Assembly (NCBI GenBank): GCA_028707745.1
Contig: JAQWAJ010000046.1
Coordinates: 1 to 9,021, forward strand
DNA length: 9,021 nucleotides
From: Bacteroidales bacterium
Lineage (GTDB): Bacteria; Bacteroidota; Bacteroidia; Bacteroidales; UBA12481
Reading direction: 5' to 3'
This document shows, in pieces, positions 8,401-9,021 of this stretch; positions within the stretch are counted from its first letter, which is position 1; each line of letters begins with the position of its first letter. A program made the translations under genes and the position numbers. The notes beneath the pieces were generated by a model. That model was given only the letters and a program-made list of their open reading frames with translations, was not told where the DNA came from and made no database searches.

Positions 8401-9021
8401 AACTTTGCCTGCTTTTATCAAGCATGTTCCTGTCGGATATATTGCCACACATCGTCATTTAGGCAAAACCAATGAAAACGAAGCTTACATTTTCGGATAC
8501 CTGTTCACGGTTGCCATCCATGTTCCCGCAGGCGCTAAAACATTGCAATTGCCGGATATGAAGGGACTTCGTATTGCCGCTGTCACTGTATCAGATGATG
8601 CCAATCGCCTGTCGAAACCTGCCGCTCAGATCAGCGTTGATTTTTCCCGCGATCTGGCCAAAGCAAAGGCTGTTGCTGCAAAGATTAATGAGCCGGTCTC
8701 ATTCGAAGGAGTTAAAGCAATGCCTGCAAGCAAATCAGATGTAGCTGGTTTGAAACCGGGACTGAAATGGGCATATTACGAAGGCCGTTGGAGAAGACTA
8801 CCTGACTGGTCGAAACTGACCCCGTTAAAAACCGGTACCTCCATGACTCCTGAACTTCCGGTTAATCATGCCCCGGAATTCTTCGGAGTGGTTTATGACG
8901 GCTATATTAACGTTCCTGCTGACGGAAACTACACCTTCTATACCACGTCGGATGACGGTTCATCTCTCATGATTGACGATGTGCTGATCACCGATAACGA
9001 TGGAGCGCACGGACAAAGCGA
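5414..9021 (+). CDS. GH38 alpha-mannosidase with C-terminal PA14 domain, 3'-truncated
   Basis: The frame is open from ATG 5414 to the right edge (1202 codons) without a stop. Residues 1-24 form a Sec signal peptide ending AWS, so the protein is exported. The GH38 catalytic set is visible: H42 and D44 in AHFDTQWQW (zinc), D155 in FLPDCFGFG (nucleophile and zinc ligand) and H365-D366-D367 in HQFHDDLTGTS (zinc and three-helix domain). Beta-rich mannosidase C-terminal domains follow from about residue 410. A further beta region spans about 860-1075 and contains GQWDNRD and ATHRH motifs. From about 1115 a PA14 module begins (WAYYEGRW, then DGYINVPADGNYTFYTTSDDGSS), and the frame leaves the window at DNDGAHGQS. 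GH38 enzymes are zinc-dependent retaining exo-alpha-mannosidases; linkage preference cannot be read. PA14 modules often bind carbohydrate. The HFDTQWQW and HDDLTG variants differ from eukaryotic lysosomal or Golgi types and fit a Bacteroidetes subgroup. Confidence 0.9.
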   Translation, partial: MTRISKSLLISVIGLSALCGQAWSQDGSSPKNKALHVVGTAHFDTQWQWTIQTSINEYLPNTFNDNFKLFEKYPDYKFSFEGAIKYMLMKEYYPEAYQRVKEYIAGGQWNICGSSLDATDVNIPSPESVIRTILIGQNYYKKEFGVKSYDIFLPDCFGFGYALPTIMHHCGLTGFSTQKLTWGAPFGVPFDIGTWTGVDGSRVFAGLNAGSYGAHLRGDLSKDEKWNATVDKTGQKSGIYLGYRYFGTGDVGGAPEDSSVYYLEKAIHSDGPLKVISAPADLMARQMTSEQLDKLPQFNGELLTSPHGNGCYSSQAAMKLLNRKNEILADAAERSSIMSSWLGSTYYPKSTLQEAWIRFLWHQFHDDLTGTSLAEVYRFSWNDELLSQNQFAGVLENSAGGIIRGLDTRTGGIPVVIYNPLSIDREDLVEANVELPGQFTEVRVYDETGKEVPAQVINMNGRTAKVIIAAHCLPVSYQVYDVVPSAKACTIATGLSVKKNQLENNRYKVVIDKNGDVSSIFDKQAKRELLKSPIRLEMLDDKSVSWPAWEIMYEAVTKAPRTCFDRPVISITENGPARISLCVVRIKDGSELKQYISLAAGAAGDRVEFSNELEWNTQGTLLKAAFPLAVTNPQATYDLGIGTIKRDNNQKKLYEVPAQQWADLTNTDNSYGVTVMSDYKLGWDKPADNQIRLTLVHTPATGRGYMDQATNDIGFHNFSYAIGGHKGDWREGGSQWAATRLNQPLVAFNAPKHEGSLGKSFSMLKVSNSQVAVKALKQAELTEEVVVRVQELFGKDAKKVKVTFPTGIISAREVNGIEETIGKAIVENGQLVFDMKSYEPKTFALTIDKPTNTLSKKTSQWLALNYDIDGISYDADRTDGDFDGKGNTFPAELWMPEIVANDVVFKMGSAADGQKNFVSAKGQVVNLPEGKFNTVYILASSADGDINAEFKVDGKPVKVNIPYYSGNIGQWDNRDLSRGFKQSVRINGVVHPRPIATLPAFIKHVPVGYIATHRHLGKTNENEAYIFGYLFTVAIHVPAGAKTLQLPDMKGLRIAAVTVSDDANRLSKPAAQISVDFSRDLAKAKAVAAKINEPVSFEGVKAMPASKSDVAGLKPGLKWAYYEGRWRRLPDWSKLTPLKTGTSMTPELPVNHAPEFFGVVYDGYINVPADGNYTFYTTSDDGSSLMIDDVLITDNDGAHGQS

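Overview
The window is a bacterial chromosome segment of moderate G+C content. All convincing genes lie on the + strand. Three things point to Bacteroidetes, probably a glycan-degrading member of the Bacteroidales or Marinilabiliales: the gene content, near-perfect matches to the Bacteroidetes -7 promoter consensus (TAnnTTTG), and A/T-rich leaders without Shine-Dalgarno sites. No species can be named from the sequence alone.

Layout, left to right. (1) The 3' part of a DUF2961/GH172 glycoside hydrolase (to 1030), whose start lies outside the window. (2) A 356-base gap holding a tandem GTACTTAAA repeat directly after the GH172 stop, a frame-broken stretch that may be a decayed gene, and two TAnnTTTG boxes. 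(3) A secreted beta-helix GH110 alpha-1,3-galactosidase (1387-3219). (4) A two-gene cassette with a 9-base gap: serine palmitoyltransferase (3317-4501) and a short-chain dehydrogenase (4511-5317). Together they could form and reduce 3-ketosphinganine, the first two steps of sphingolipid synthesis. (5) A large secreted GH38 alpha-mannosidase with its own likely promoter (5414 onward). It stays open to the right edge and enters a C-terminal PA14 domain there.

The three hydrolases (GH172, GH110, GH38) are exo-acting types that remove terminal sugars, so together they look like part of a glycan-utilisation region. No SusC/SusD pair, sulfatase or regulator is visible, so a complete polysaccharide utilisation locus cannot be claimed. 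The sphingolipid cassette sits among them with no obvious biochemical link. It may be a housekeeping lipid operon that happens to lie next to carbohydrate genes.

I see no tRNA, rRNA, CRISPR array, insertion sequence or intact mobile element, and no clearly undescribed system. The points most worth checking are the spt-SDR pairing, the GH38-PA14 architecture and the repeat/remnant gap at 1031-1386.
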